A stretch of DNA of 64,000 bases from Cacconaster sp033811195 (GTDB lineage Bacteria; Bacteroidota; Bacteroidia; Bacteroidales; UBA932), in contig JAPXOZ010000006.1 of assembly GCA_033811195.1 (NCBI GenBank), forward strand, positions 1-64,000, in the 5' to 3' direction. Shown piece by piece: positions 27,133 through 35,795 of the stretch. Numbering within the stretch: the first letter of the stretch is position 1; every line of letters starts with the position of its first letter. The notes beneath the pieces were generated by a model that had not been told where the DNA came from, ran no database searches, and worked only from the letters and a program-made list of their open reading frames with translations. The position numbers and the translations under genes were made by a program.

Positions 27133-30100
27133 TTAGTTGAAGATGTAGCGTATTCCTATCTGGAATTTCCAGCATTGGCCGTAGTGGTAATTGTAGTCAT
27201 AGGACTGGGTAAGGTAGTTCCCGTCTTTTTGATACATGGAGAATACGGGCTGCTTCTTATCATTTTGACCTTCATACTTGAGGATCGCGCTATTGTTGGA
27301 GATGGAGTTAATCTGATAAACACCCCATTTTGAATTTAGGAGGTTGCCAATATTCATGAAGTCAAACACGAGCTGGAAGTTGTGTTTGGTGTTTCCGATA
27401 TTGAAAGCAAAGTCTTCTGCAATGCGAAGATCGAAACGGTGAACCCAGGGAGAGCGTGCAGCGTAAGCCTCAGCGTACTCGCCTTTGTGGGCACTCAGAT
27501 ATTTATCTTGTTCCACAAATTTCCAGAATGCAGCGCGGTCAGCATCAGTCTTGAAGTTGATTTCGCTGTCATTCTTGGGAATGTACATGAGGTCGCGGTT
27601 GATACCGTCACCATTCATGTCGTTGGAGTAAACGTAGCTATATCCGCTACCTGAAGAACCGGTGTAGAATAGGTTGAGATGGAGACCCTTTCCGCCAAAT
27701 ATCTTGAATGGGATGAAGTAGTTGACACTTGCAATCAATCTGTGGGGGACTACATATTGTGAGCGCTGTACGGTACCGAAGTTAGGACCGTCGATCGTGA
27801 TAAGACCCTGCCAGGTGGATACGGGGTCGCTACCGGGCAGTCCGGATACCTCTTTGGATTCAGTCATAGTGTATGCGAGCATTATGTCGAGGTTCCTTAC
27901 AGGCTGGGCATTGAGAGTTATATTGGCTGTGTAGCCATACCCCTTATTTGTATTGGTCAAAACAACGGCATTTTTACCCTTGTTGAGAGCAAAGTTTGAG
28001 GGATATATGAGACGGTTGTCAGCGCCACGGAAACGTTTCCAGCTCATAGTATTGTCAATATTAATATTGTCAATTGTAACTCCGCTCACAACTTTATTGA
28101 ACATGAATTCTCCGGTAAGAGTCAAGGGAAATGAGACGGGGAGCTGCCAGTCGAGAGCTATTGATGATTTCCAAATCTGGGGCATCTTGAAATTGGGGTC
28201 AACGCCTGAAATCTTGGAACCTGCAACGTGATTGCTCTCATTGAGTTCTGCCTGGAGCCCCAGTGCCTTAATAGCGTCCTGAACATTAGTCATCATACCG
28301 CCGTTGAAGGTATCGAGGCGCTTGTCATATCCGGTGGGAACGCCATTCTTGTAAGAAGTTCTGAACTGTACTGAATTCTGAACGAGACCGGCATTAGTAG
28401 GCATATTGGTGAAGAATACCAGCGGCAAACGTCCTGCAAAGAGACCTGTACCTCCACGAACCTTGAGAGATTTGTCACCCTTAACATCCCAAATGAAGCC
28501 TATTCTGGGGGATATCTGGAGGTTAGCCTTGGGCCAAAGACCTGTGTCAATTTTTTCGCCATCCCTGAATGTCAGACCGTAGATGGCTTTGTTGGTAGCA
28601 ATATCGCTATTGTCAAAAAGGAGCTCGTCAAAACGCACACCGTAGGTGAGTTTAAATTTATTGCTTATGCTCCACTCGTCTTGTACATAGAGACCAATCT
28701 GGTTGAAAGTAACACGGGCATTGGGATTGGGTTCGCCATTCCAGCCGTATGTGATTGCAAATGACTCCGGAGTCCTGCTATTGAGGAAATCGTCGAGACT
28801 ATTGTAGCGATAGTACATAGTACCGTTACGCATATATGCGTTGTCGGCAAACTGGTACTCATAGCTAATACCGGCGAGTACCTTGTGCTTTCCTTTGAGC
28901 CAGGTAAGGTCATCCTTGATTGTAAGAATATTGTTGTGAACACCGTTATTCCAAGTGAAGAGCTCGTAACCAAGCGACATATAGGGCTCCATGATCTGTT
29001 TACCTGAGCCATCCTTACCGGCCATAATGTCAATGTGGGGGAAGGGGGCGGACTTTGAACCTCGAACATCATCGATTTTGGAGAAAGTCACGAGAAGTTG
29101 GTTGGAGAGGTTGTCCGTAAATCTGCTGTTGAGGTCAGCGGATATTGACTGTACCTTATTATCCATTGAATACATGTTATTGGCAAAAGCCATTGACTGG
29201 TTGCCTACGCGGTATGTGCCGTTGAGACGGTATCCGGTATCTGAAGAGTTGCCGTTGGGAGCATTCCAGGCAGTATTCTTGGTGTAGTTGTAGCGGAGGT
29301 TGAGTCTGTGATTGTCGTTGATATTCCAGTCGATGCGTGCAAGTAACTTCATATTTGACTGGTCACCGGGGAAGTCGGTATAAGAACCTGTATCGTATCC
29401 ATATTTCTGCATCATGAAATCCTGAACTTTCTGCATGTCTGAAGCGAGTGTACGGGATACATTGCCCTCAGCTGTCTCTCCACCTTTGTTGGCGCGGTAG
29501 TTAATCACTTGTCCGGGAGTTTTTTCCATTTCGAAGTTGGTGAAGAAGAAGAGCTTGTTTTTAATGATAGGGCCGCCAAAAGTAAAACCGTAAACAGTGT
29601 TGGATTCTTTAGCACGTTCATCGAGTTCCTTTCCGTTAATTTTATTACCCCTCATATCCTGGTTGCGGTAATAGGTATATGCCGTACCCTTAAAGGTATT
29701 GGTACCTGATTTGGTGATGGCGTTGATACCACCGCCTATGAAATTGGTCTGGCGTACGTCAAAGGGAGCTATAACAACCTGTATTTCATCGATGGCATCC
29801 ATTGAGATCGGGTTGCCGCCTCCGGGAAGATTTGGGCTCAGACCAAAGTTGTTGTTGAAATTGGCTCCGTCAACAGTGAAGTTGGTGGAACGTCCGTCAC
29901 CACCGGCAAAGCTCATTCCATTAGCGTAAGGTGATATACGCGCAATGTCTGATATGCTACGGTTGATAGTAGGCATACGGCTTATTTGTGATGAACTGAT
30001 ATTGGTGGCTGCACCTGTCTTTTCATTTGAAAATTTTGAGCTGGGTGAAGCGACTACCACTACTTCCTCAAGTTCTTCTGTGGAAATGGTAAGGACTGCA

Positions 30101-30420
30101 TCTTGTGTGAAGGTTACACCGAGCTGTAGTACTATATCCTGAAAAAGGGAGGCCTGATAGCCAAGAAGGTGTACTTTGATTTCATAGGGTCCACCCGGAC
30201 GCATACCCTGGATGGCGTAACGGCCGTCTAAATTGGCCACTGCATAATAATTTGTACCTGAAGGTACATGGACTGCAATAACGGTGGCTCCGACGAGCTT
30301 TTCACCGGAATCACTGAGGATTTGGCCGTTTATGCTTGAAGTAGTAATCTGCGCACTTGCACTTAAAGAGAAAAATAGCAATGCTACAAGTGGCAAAAGT
30401 TTCTTAATTAATTGATTCAT
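27133..30420 (-). CDS. Oar-like TonB-dependent receptor with carboxypeptidase-regulatory-like domain
   Basis: The 1095-residue protein has a signal peptide (1-24, ending SASAQ). A CarboxypepD-like/peptidase-associated domain covers about 28-110 (INGQILSDSGEKLVGATVIA). A plug domain (ISRMPTINRSISDIARISPY, FTVDGANFNNNFG) is followed by a large barrel ending IGIRYIFN. The GIRYIF end and the FFFTNFEME segment are typical of Oar-like receptors, which lack a SusD partner. It would import a large or scarce ligand across the outer membrane using TonB energy. No SusD-like gene is adjacent, so glycan import is not indicated. The gene is monocistronic, with a strong terminator behind it. The ligand is unknown. 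Confidence 0.9.
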   Translation of the reverse strand: MNQLIKKLLPLVALLFFSLSASAQITTSSINGQILSDSGEKLVGATVIAVHVPSGTNYYAVANLDGRYAIQGMRPGGPYEIKVHLLGYQASLFQDIVLQLGVTFTQDAVLTISTEELEEVVVVASPSSKFSNEKTGAATNISSSQISRMPTINRSISDIARISPYANGMSFAGGDGRSTNFTVDGANFNNNFGLSPNLPGGGNPISMDAIDEIQVVIAPFDVRQTNFIGGGINAITKSGTNTFKGTAYTYYRNQDMRGNKINGKELDERAKESNTVYGFTFGGPIIKNKLFFFTNFEMEKTPGQVINYRANKGGETAEGNVSRTLASDMQKVQDFMMQKYGYDTGSYTDFPGDQSNMKLLARIDWNINDNHRLNLRYNYTKNTAWNAPNGNSSDTGYRLNGTYRVGNQSMAFANNMYSMDNKVQSISADLNSRFTDNLSNQLLVTFSKIDDVRGSKSAPFPHIDIMAGKDGSGKQIMEPYMSLGYELFTWNNGVHNNILTIKDDLTWLKGKHKVLAGISYEYQFADNAYMRNGTMYYRYNSLDDFLNSRTPESFAITYGWNGEPNPNARVTFNQIGLYVQDEWSISNKFKLTYGVRFDELLFDNSDIATNKAIYGLTFRDGEKIDTGLWPKANLQISPRIGFIWDVKGDKSLKVRGGTGLFAGRLPLVFFTNMPTNAGLVQNSVQFRTSYKNGVPTGYDKRLDTFNGGMMTNVQDAIKALGLQAELNESNHVAGSKISGVDPNFKMPQIWKSSIALDWQLPVSFPLTLTGEFMFNKVVSGVTIDNINIDNTMSWKRFRGADNRLIYPSNFALNKGKNAVVLTNTNKGYGYTANITLNAQPVRNLDIMLAYTMTESKEVSGLPGSDPVSTWQGLITIDGPNFGTVQRSQYVVPHRLIASVNYFIPFKIFGGKGLHLNLFYTGSSGSGYSYVYSNDMNGDGINRDLMYIPKNDSEINFKTDADRAAFWKFVEQDKYLSAHKGEYAEAYAARSPWVHRFDLRIAEDFAFNIGNTKHNFQLVFDFMNIGNLLNSKWGVYQINSISNNSAILKYEGQNDKKQPVFSMYQKDGNYLTQSYDYNYHYGQCWKFQIGIRYIFN

Positions 30421-30567
30421 AGTTGATTATTAAAATAATGTTGTTTTTAATTGCGCTAAAATACGAAAGTATTCTATTCCCTTGAGAGATTTTGTATTAC
30501 AATTATGTTAATTTTAATGATTTCTAAAATGAAACATCTATAGTAGAGATTGTTGCACAAAAAAAGA

Positions 30568-30589
30568 GAGGACCACCGCGGCGATCCTC
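30568..30589 (-). terminator. Probable pckA terminator beyond the repeat array
   Basis: GAGGA (30568-30572) pairs with TCCTC (30585-30589) around a GC-rich core. On the minus strand the hairpin is followed by TCTTTTTTTG. It is about 260 bases after the pckA stop, so the heptamer array in between would be transcribed as a 3' untranslated region. Confidence 0.6.
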
Positions 30590-30640
30590 ACAATACATAG
30601 TCAATGTTTTAATTGTACTCAGAAGAAGTTCAAAATAAAA

Positions 30641-30853
30641 TACTCAGAACTCCATACTCAGAACTCCTAACTCCTCACTCAGAACTTTCCAACACTCCAC
30701 TACCCACTCCACACTCCACACTACACACTACACACTCCACACTACACACTACACACTACACACTACACACTACACACTACACACTACACACTACACACTA
30801 CACACTACACACTACCCACTACATACTACATACTACACACTACATACTACACC
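30641..30853 (-). repeat. Heptamer-repeat array abutting the end of pckA
   Basis: On the plus strand the array opens with ACTCAGA-like units, passes through CACTCCA units and ends in more than a dozen CACACTA units with some CATACTA and CCCACTA variants. On the pckA coding strand it reads G/T-rich (GTGTAGT). The last sense codon GTG and the stop TAG of pckA (30852-30847) lie within it. No unique spacers separate the units. Confidence 0.95.
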
Positions 30854-32451
30854 TTCGGTCCTGCCGACACAAGTGCAGCACCTGCGGGGTTGCCGGTAAA
30901 TTTGTAAAAGTTCTTCACAAATTTGCCTGCGAGATCACGTGCTTTTCTATCCCATTCGCAAGAGCAGGGATAAGTGTTACGTGGATCAAGAATTCTTGTG
31001 TCAACATTGGGGAGTACCTTAGGTATCTCAAGGTTGAATACTGGGATAAAGGAGGTCTCTGCCTTGTCAATTGATCCGTCAAGGATGGCGTCAATGATAC
31101 CGCGGGTGTCCTTAATTGAGATGCGTTTACCGGTGCCGTTCCATCCCGTGTTTACCAGATAAGCGGTGGCTCCGCTAGCCTTCATTCTCTTTACCAGTTC
31201 TTCTCCATATTTTGTGGGGTGGAGTGAGAGGAATGCCGCTCCGAAGCAGGCTGAGAAGGTAGGTGTGGGCTCTGTAATTCCACGTTCAGTACCTGCCAGT
31301 TTGGCGGTAAAGCCGCTTAGGAAGTAGTATTGTGTCTGCTCGGGTGTGAGTTTGGATACGGGAGGGAAGACTCCAAATGCGTCTGCAGTGAGAAAAATTA
31401 CCTTTTTGGCATGGCCTGCCTTGGATATAGGTTTGACAATGTTGTCAATGTGGTAGATAGGGTAAGAGACACGTGTATTCTCGGTTACACTCTTGTCCGT
31501 GAAATCAATTTTACCGTTTTCGTCAACAGTAACATTCTCGAGGAGTGCATCGCGCCTGATGGCGTTATATATATCGGGCTCAGCTTCTTTGCTGAGGTTG
31601 ATAACCTTTGCGTAACAGCCACCCTCGAAATTGAAGATACCGTCATCGTCCCAGCCATGCTCGTCATCACCGATGAGCTGACGCTTGGGGTCGGTAGAGA
31701 GGGTAGTCTTGCCCGTGCCGGAGAGACCGAAAAAGATAGCGGTTTCGCCATCCTTGCCCACATTAGCAGAGCAGTGCATCGATGCAATCCCCTGGAGGGG
31801 TAGGAGATAGTTCATATAGGTAAACATGCCCTTTTTCATTTCGCCTCCATACCAGGTATTGATGATTACCTGCATATTTTCGGTGAGGTTGAATACAACT
31901 GCAGTCTCTGAGTTGAGTCCGAGTTCTTTATAATTGTCAACCTTTGCCTTGGATGCGGTAAGCACCACGAAATCGGGCTCGCCGAAGTTAGCCAGCTCTT
32001 TTTCAGTGGGGCGTATGAACATATTTTTTACGAAGTGTGCCTGCCAAGCCACCTCCACAATGAAACGGATTTTGATGCGCGAATTTTCATTTGCTCCGCA
32101 GAAAGCATCCATCACATAGAGAGTCTTCTCTGAAAGTTGTTTTGTCGCAATCTTTTTGAGTTCTTTCCAAGCTTCCGGTGTGACGGGCTTATTGTCATTC
32201 AAATAATCATCCGAACTCCACCAGACTGTATCTCTGGTAACATCGTCCATTACCCAAAATTTATCTTTTGGAGAACGCCCGGTGTATATACCGGTCATTA
32301 CGTTGACGGCACCAAGTTCGGTTAACTGACCGGCCTCGTATCCCTTAAGGGAGGGGTCCAGTTCAGCTTTGTACAACTCCTCATAGCTGGGGTTGTGAAT
32401 TACTTTTTTAACATTGAGGATGCCATACTTTGATAAATCAATATTTGCCAT
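30847..32451 (-). CDS. pckA: Phosphoenolpyruvate carboxykinase (ATP)
   Basis: The 534-residue enzyme interconverts oxaloacetate and PEP with ATP. In fermentative Bacteroidales it often runs toward oxaloacetate, fixing CO2 and making ATP on the route to succinate and propionate. Signatures are GIYTGRSPKDKFWV near the N-terminus, YGGEMKKGMFTYMNY with the substrate-binding residues, the kinase P-loop GLSGTGKTTLS near 242-252 and GDDEHGWDDDGIFNFEGGCYAK. The length is normal. The final valine and the TAG stop are made by the first units of the adjacent heptamer array, so the native end may have been altered by the repeat. A TACCTTTG box lies upstream. Confidence 0.96.
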   Translation of the reverse strand: MANIDLSKYGILNVKKVIHNPSYEELYKAELDPSLKGYEAGQLTELGAVNVMTGIYTGRSPKDKFWVMDDVTRDTVWWSSDDYLNDNKPVTPEAWKELKKIATKQLSEKTLYVMDAFCGANENSRIKIRFIVEVAWQAHFVKNMFIRPTEKELANFGEPDFVVLTASKAKVDNYKELGLNSETAVVFNLTENMQVIINTWYGGEMKKGMFTYMNYLLPLQGIASMHCSANVGKDGETAIFFGLSGTGKTTLSTDPKRQLIGDDEHGWDDDGIFNFEGGCYAKVINLSKEAEPDIYNAIRRDALLENVTVDENGKIDFTDKSVTENTRVSYPIYHIDNIVKPISKAGHAKKVIFLTADAFGVFPPVSKLTPEQTQYYFLSGFTAKLAGTERGITEPTPTFSACFGAAFLSLHPTKYGEELVKRMKASGATAYLVNTGWNGTGKRISIKDTRGIIDAILDGSIDKAETSFIPVFNLEIPKVLPNVDTRILDPRNTYPCSCEWDRKARDLAGKFVKNFYKFTGNPAGAALVSAGPKV

Positions 32452-32485
32452 AATTGTCTATTATTTTCTTTCGTTATTAGTCGCG

Positions 32486-32493
32486 CAAAGGTA
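32486..32493 (-). promoter_or_regulatory. -7 promoter box for pckA
   Basis: The minus strand reads TACCTTTG, a match to TAnnTTTG, 34 bases before the pckA start codon. The -33 region has no clear TTG at 19-21 bases. Confidence 0.5.
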
Positions 32494-32546
32494 ATAATTA
32501 TTTCACACGCCTATAATTTTGTGCAAAAAGTTTGCCATATAATTGC

Positions 32547-32554
32547 TATTTTTG
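32547..32554 (+). promoter_or_regulatory. -7 promoter box for recQ
   Basis: TATTTTTG ends four bases before the ATG at 32559, which implies a leaderless or nearly leaderless mRNA. A second match, TAATTTTG (32514-32521), lies further upstream and could serve instead. Confidence 0.45.
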
Positions 32555-32558
32555 CGAC

Positions 32559-34277
32559 ATGAGAGAAACTTTGAAAAAGTACTGGGGCTATGACTCCTTC
32601 CGTCCGATGCAGGAGAATATTATCGCCTCTGTGCTGGAGGGGAGGGACACTCTTGCCATACTGCCTACGGGTGGAGGTAAATCTATATGTTTCCAGGTTC
32701 CCTCTATGATGACACCGGGAATATGTATAGTAGTATCGCCGCTGATTGCGCTGATGAAAGATCAGGTAGAGAATCTCAATGATCGTGCTATCCCCTCTCT
32801 GCTTGTCTGCTCCGGAATGACCTACCGTGAGATCGACATTGCTCTGGACAATGCTATTTACGGTGACTATAAGTTTCTCTACCTTTCCCCCGAGCGTCTT
32901 CGAACGGAACTTTTTCGTGTGAGAGTAGCCAGGATGAATGTCAATTATCTGGTGGTGGATGAGGCACACTGTATTAGCCAGTGGGGTCATGACTTCAGAC
33001 CGGATTATCTTCAGATAGCGGAAATAAGAGAGATTATCAGCACGGAGAGACGCGTACCGGTTGTTGCCCTTACCGCTACTGCAACTCGGAAAGTAGCAGA
33101 TGACATAATGGCAAATCTGGAATTTGAAGTTCCAAATAAGATCATTTCATCTTTTGTAAGGCCTAATCTTTCATATGTTTTCCGAAAATGTGAAGATAAG
33201 ATGGGACAGTTGCTTTCCATCTGCCATAATGTTACCGGGAGCGGCATAGTCTATGTCGGCAAAAGGCGTACTGCAGAACAGATTGCCTCTTTCCTTCGCA
33301 GCCAAAAAATTAATGCAGCAGCTTATCACGCCGGAATGGAGAGGGAGAGCCGTTCGCGAATACAGGAGCAATGGAAGAGTGATAAAACTCGTATTATAGT
33401 CTCAACCAATGCCTTCGGAATGGGTATCGATAAGCCCGATGTGAGGTTTGTCTGTCACTTTGATATGCCCGACACTGTGGAGGGCTATTTCCAGGAAGCG
33501 GGTAGAGCAGGCAGGGATGGAAAACAATCTTTTACAGCGTTGCTCTGGAATGAAAGCGATATAAAGCGCCTTCAACAGATTACTCGTGTAACCTTTCCTC
33601 CTTTGGATTATATTCGTGATATTTACCAGAAAGTTTTCATCTTTCTTGGGATACCTTATGAAGAGGGTGGTGGACGCAGCGTTAAGTTTGACCTTGATGC
33701 ATTTGTACGCCATTTCAAACTACACTCCGCTACTGCATATTATGCAATCAGATATATTGAGCAGGCCGGGTATTGGACCCTTTCAGAAGAGCTTGAAATC
33801 TCTTCTAAGGCTCGTTTTGATGTCTCAAGAGATGAACTCTACAAGATTCAGCTTGGCTCAAATGAGATGGATACCTTTGTAAAAGTGCTTTTGAGGATGT
33901 ATACCGGTATCTTTTCAGATTATGTCACTATTGATGAGGAGAAAATTGCCAGAGCCGGACGTTATGCGGTGGATGCAGTAAAAGCAAAACTCATCTCTCT
34001 CTCAAACCGCCATGTGATGAGTTATGTGCCAAAATTCCGTTCGCCGATTCTTACATTCTACAACGAGAGACTATATGAGAAAAATCTTCGTTTGCCTGAA
34101 TCGGAATATGACGAAAAGGTGGAACGTCGCACTGACGGGGTCAATGCAATGATATCTCTGGTTACTGACAATTCCACCTGTCGCAGTGTTTCGCTGCTGC
34201 GCTATTTCGGCCAGCAGGAATCTGCCCCCTGTGGAAAATGTGATATTTGTATTGAGAAAAAAAAGTTGATTATGTAG
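32559..34277 (+). CDS. recQ: ATP-dependent DNA helicase RecQ
   Basis: The 572-residue protein has RecQ helicase motifs: the N-terminal YWGYDSFRPMQ, Walker A LPTGGGKS, DEAHCISQWGHDFRPDY, and motif VI around QEAGRAGRDGKQS. The zinc-binding cysteines appear near the C-terminus as CGKCDIC, with the last stretch ending KKKLIM. There is no C-terminal HRDC domain, so it is a short RecQ. It unwinds DNA in recombination and repair. An ATG nine codons upstream (32532) is disfavoured because a -7 box lies between it and 32559. The TAG stop is directly followed by TGTGTA, a remnant of the heptamer repeat seen behind other genes. Confidence 0.94.
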   Translation: MRETLKKYWGYDSFRPMQENIIASVLEGRDTLAILPTGGGKSICFQVPSMMTPGICIVVSPLIALMKDQVENLNDRAIPSLLVCSGMTYREIDIALDNAIYGDYKFLYLSPERLRTELFRVRVARMNVNYLVVDEAHCISQWGHDFRPDYLQIAEIREIISTERRVPVVALTATATRKVADDIMANLEFEVPNKIISSFVRPNLSYVFRKCEDKMGQLLSICHNVTGSGIVYVGKRRTAEQIASFLRSQKINAAAYHAGMERESRSRIQEQWKSDKTRIIVSTNAFGMGIDKPDVRFVCHFDMPDTVEGYFQEAGRAGRDGKQSFTALLWNESDIKRLQQITRVTFPPLDYIRDIYQKVFIFLGIPYEEGGGRSVKFDLDAFVRHFKLHSATAYYAIRYIEQAGYWTLSEELEISSKARFDVSRDELYKIQLGSNEMDTFVKVLLRMYTGIFSDYVTIDEEKIARAGRYAVDAVKAKLISLSNRHVMSYVPKFRSPILTFYNERLYEKNLRLPESEYDEKVERRTDGVNAMISLVTDNSTCRSVSLLRYFGQQESAPCGKCDICIEKKKLIM

Positions 34278-34283
34278 TGTGTA
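34271..34283 (+). repeat. Short heptamer remnant at the recQ stop
   Basis: TATGTAGTGTGTA is identical, as reverse complement, to the CATACTA/CACACTA end of the array behind pckA. It includes the recQ TAG stop. It is short enough to be chance when taken alone; position and polarity make a relation likely. Confidence 0.45.
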
Positions 34284-34295
34284 ATGTCTGAGCGA

Positions 34296-34356
34296 ACTTC
34301 AAATAACATGAAGCGTAGAAAATTTTTGTTTTTTCGAAGCTCATGTTATTTGAAGT
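34296..34356. terminator. Long perfect inverted repeat downstream of recQ
   Basis: Arms of 16 bases (34296-34311 and 34341-34356) pair perfectly around a 29-base T-rich loop. It lies 19 bases after the recQ stop and ahead of kdsC, so a transcription-ending or mRNA-protecting hairpin is the simplest reading. There is no clean T-run after the right arm, so it is not a textbook intrinsic terminator. Confidence 0.5.
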
Positions 34357-34455
34357 GGTAAGAGTTGGGTGTGTATTTATGAGTCAAAGTGAGGATGATA
34401 AGATATTAATTAAGTGTTAAAATTAGTATAATTATATAATAAAGAATAATAATAA

Positions 34456-35037
34456 ATGAAGACTGAAAATATGTTTAAAAATATCAAAGCATTTGTATTT
34501 GATGTTGATGGAGTATTTACTGATGGATCTGTGCTGGCGATGCCGGACGGAGACTTGCTCCGTACATTTAACGCAAAAGATTGTTTCGCCGTCAGAATGG
34601 CAGTTGACAATGGTTATCCCGTAGCAATAATTACAGGAGGTTGCTCCCAGAGCATTATCCAAAGGGCTATTTCACTTGGTGTGGAAGCAAGGGATCTCTA
34701 CCAGCTCTCAAGAGACAAACGTCCCGATTTTTTAAAATTTTGCTCCGATCACGGCTTGCAGCCCTCCGAAGTGGTGTTTGTGGGTGATGATGTTCCGGAT
34801 ATACCGGCCCTTCGTGAGGCGGGTCTCGCAGTCTGTCCCTCTGATGCAGTGGCTGATGTGAAAGAGGCTTGTAACTATATTTCTCCTTTCCCAGGAGGTA
34901 GAGGCTGTATCCGAGATATTGTTGAAAAGGTTCTTAAAGTGCAGGGAAGATGGCATTTTGACCCAACGGAACCTATAAGCGCCAGATATCCTGATCACAT
35001 AACACAGCTTGCAAATAAAACCGGACGTTATGTTTGA
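34456..35037 (+). CDS. kdsC: 3-deoxy-D-manno-octulosonate 8-phosphate phosphatase (KdsC-like HAD)
   Basis: The 193-residue protein shows the HAD-phosphatase motifs of the KdsC subgroup: FVFDVDGVFTDG with the two catalytic aspartates, IITGG, the lysine in RDKRPDF, and GDDVPDIPAL. KdsC releases phosphate from KDO 8-phosphate in lipopolysaccharide core synthesis and usually works as a tetramer without a cap domain. The C-terminal GGRGCIRDIVEKVL fits the family. A later in-frame ATG (34471) is an alternative start. Its stop overlaps the start of maf, so the two are translationally coupled. Confidence 0.88.
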   Translation: MKTENMFKNIKAFVFDVDGVFTDGSVLAMPDGDLLRTFNAKDCFAVRMAVDNGYPVAIITGGCSQSIIQRAISLGVEARDLYQLSRDKRPDFLKFCSDHGLQPSEVVFVGDDVPDIPALREAGLAVCPSDAVADVKEACNYISPFPGGRGCIRDIVEKVLKVQGRWHFDPTEPISARYPDHITQLANKTGRYV

Positions 35038-35662
35038 TGGATATAGGTTTATACTCGCTTCCAAGTCTCCCCGCAGGCATGAACTTTTAGCCGGATTGGA
35101 TCTGAAATTCAAGGTAGAGACGGGCCCTGAATCACAGGAGGGATTCAACGAAGATATTCCCCACTCATATGTTCCGGAATATCTTGCAAAGCACAAATCC
35201 ATCACCTATTACAGACCTTTGGAGGAGGACGAAGTGCTTATAACAGCCGACACATTAGTCTTCGGTCAGCAGGAGAAATTGGAAAAGGGAATGCTATCAG
35301 AAGAGACTCTCCAGAAATGCTTAATACTTGGTAAGCCTATTGACAGAAAGGATGCAGTGAGGATACTCTCTCTGCTCTCGGACAACACTCATTATGTGCT
35401 GACGGGTGTGGCTATCCGCACTCATGATGAGTTGCGCTCCTTTACAGCGGTAACCGAGGTTACATTCAAGAAACTCTCTACTAAAGAAATATCTTACTAT
35501 ATAGATAAATATGCTCCCTATGACAAAGCAGGTGCCTACGGTGTGCAGGAGTGGATCGGCCATATAGGAATTACCTCCATCAGCGGATCCTACTATAACG
35601 TAATGGGACTTCCCGTGCAACGTCTTTATACCGAACTTTGCGATCTTTGCAGTAAAAAATAA
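35030..35662 (+). CDS. maf: Maf-like nucleoside triphosphate pyrophosphatase
   Basis: The 210-residue protein starts at the ATG that overlaps the kdsC end. It has the Maf signature LASKSPRRHELLAG, then LITADTLVF, GKPIDRKDAVRIL and YDKAGAYGVQEW. Maf enzymes hydrolyse non-canonical nucleoside triphosphates (dTTP/UTP type in the group with this motif set), cleaning the pool and affecting division. The Q/E and K residues of the AGAYGVQEW loop fit the dTTP/UTP group. The in-frame residues before 35030 lie inside kdsC and were left out. Confidence 0.92.
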   Translation: MFDGYRFILASKSPRRHELLAGLDLKFKVETGPESQEGFNEDIPHSYVPEYLAKHKSITYYRPLEEDEVLITADTLVFGQQEKLEKGMLSEETLQKCLILGKPIDRKDAVRILSLLSDNTHYVLTGVAIRTHDELRSFTAVTEVTFKKLSTKEISYYIDKYAPYDKAGAYGVQEWIGHIGITSISGSYYNVMGLPVQRLYTELCDLCSKK

Positions 35663-35678
35663 TTTCCGTTTCAGTGCT

Positions 35679-35694
35679 ATGCATCAATATGCAT
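35679..35694. other. ATGCAT-N4-ATGCAT palindromic pair
   Basis: Two ATGCAT palindromes are separated by four bases in the gap between maf and valS. It could be a small operator or part of a hairpin after maf. The evidence is the symmetry only. Confidence 0.25.
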
Positions 35695-35743
35695 TTGGTC
35701 AACCTGTGTTCTCTATAATTAAGGATAATTTGCCGAAATTGTT

Positions 35744-35751
35744 TACTTTTG
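35744..35751 (+). promoter_or_regulatory. -7 promoter box for valS
   Basis: TACTTTTG matches TAnnTTTG, 44 bases before the valS ATG. No clear -33 TTG at the usual distance was found. Confidence 0.5.
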
Positions 35752-35795
35752 CAATTTGAATAATTTGACGACAAATAAAGTAAGATATTATATAG

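Noticed and set aside
30613..31074. Plus-strand reading frame of 153 codons over the pckA array, rich in TTHYTLH units
   Set aside because: It is the translation of the heptamer array continuing antisense into pckA; no promoter or plausible start, and pckA on the other strand is certain.
34296..34356. Miniature transposable element
   Set aside because: No flanking target-site duplication was found and no other copy was seen in the window; a transcript-end hairpin is simpler.
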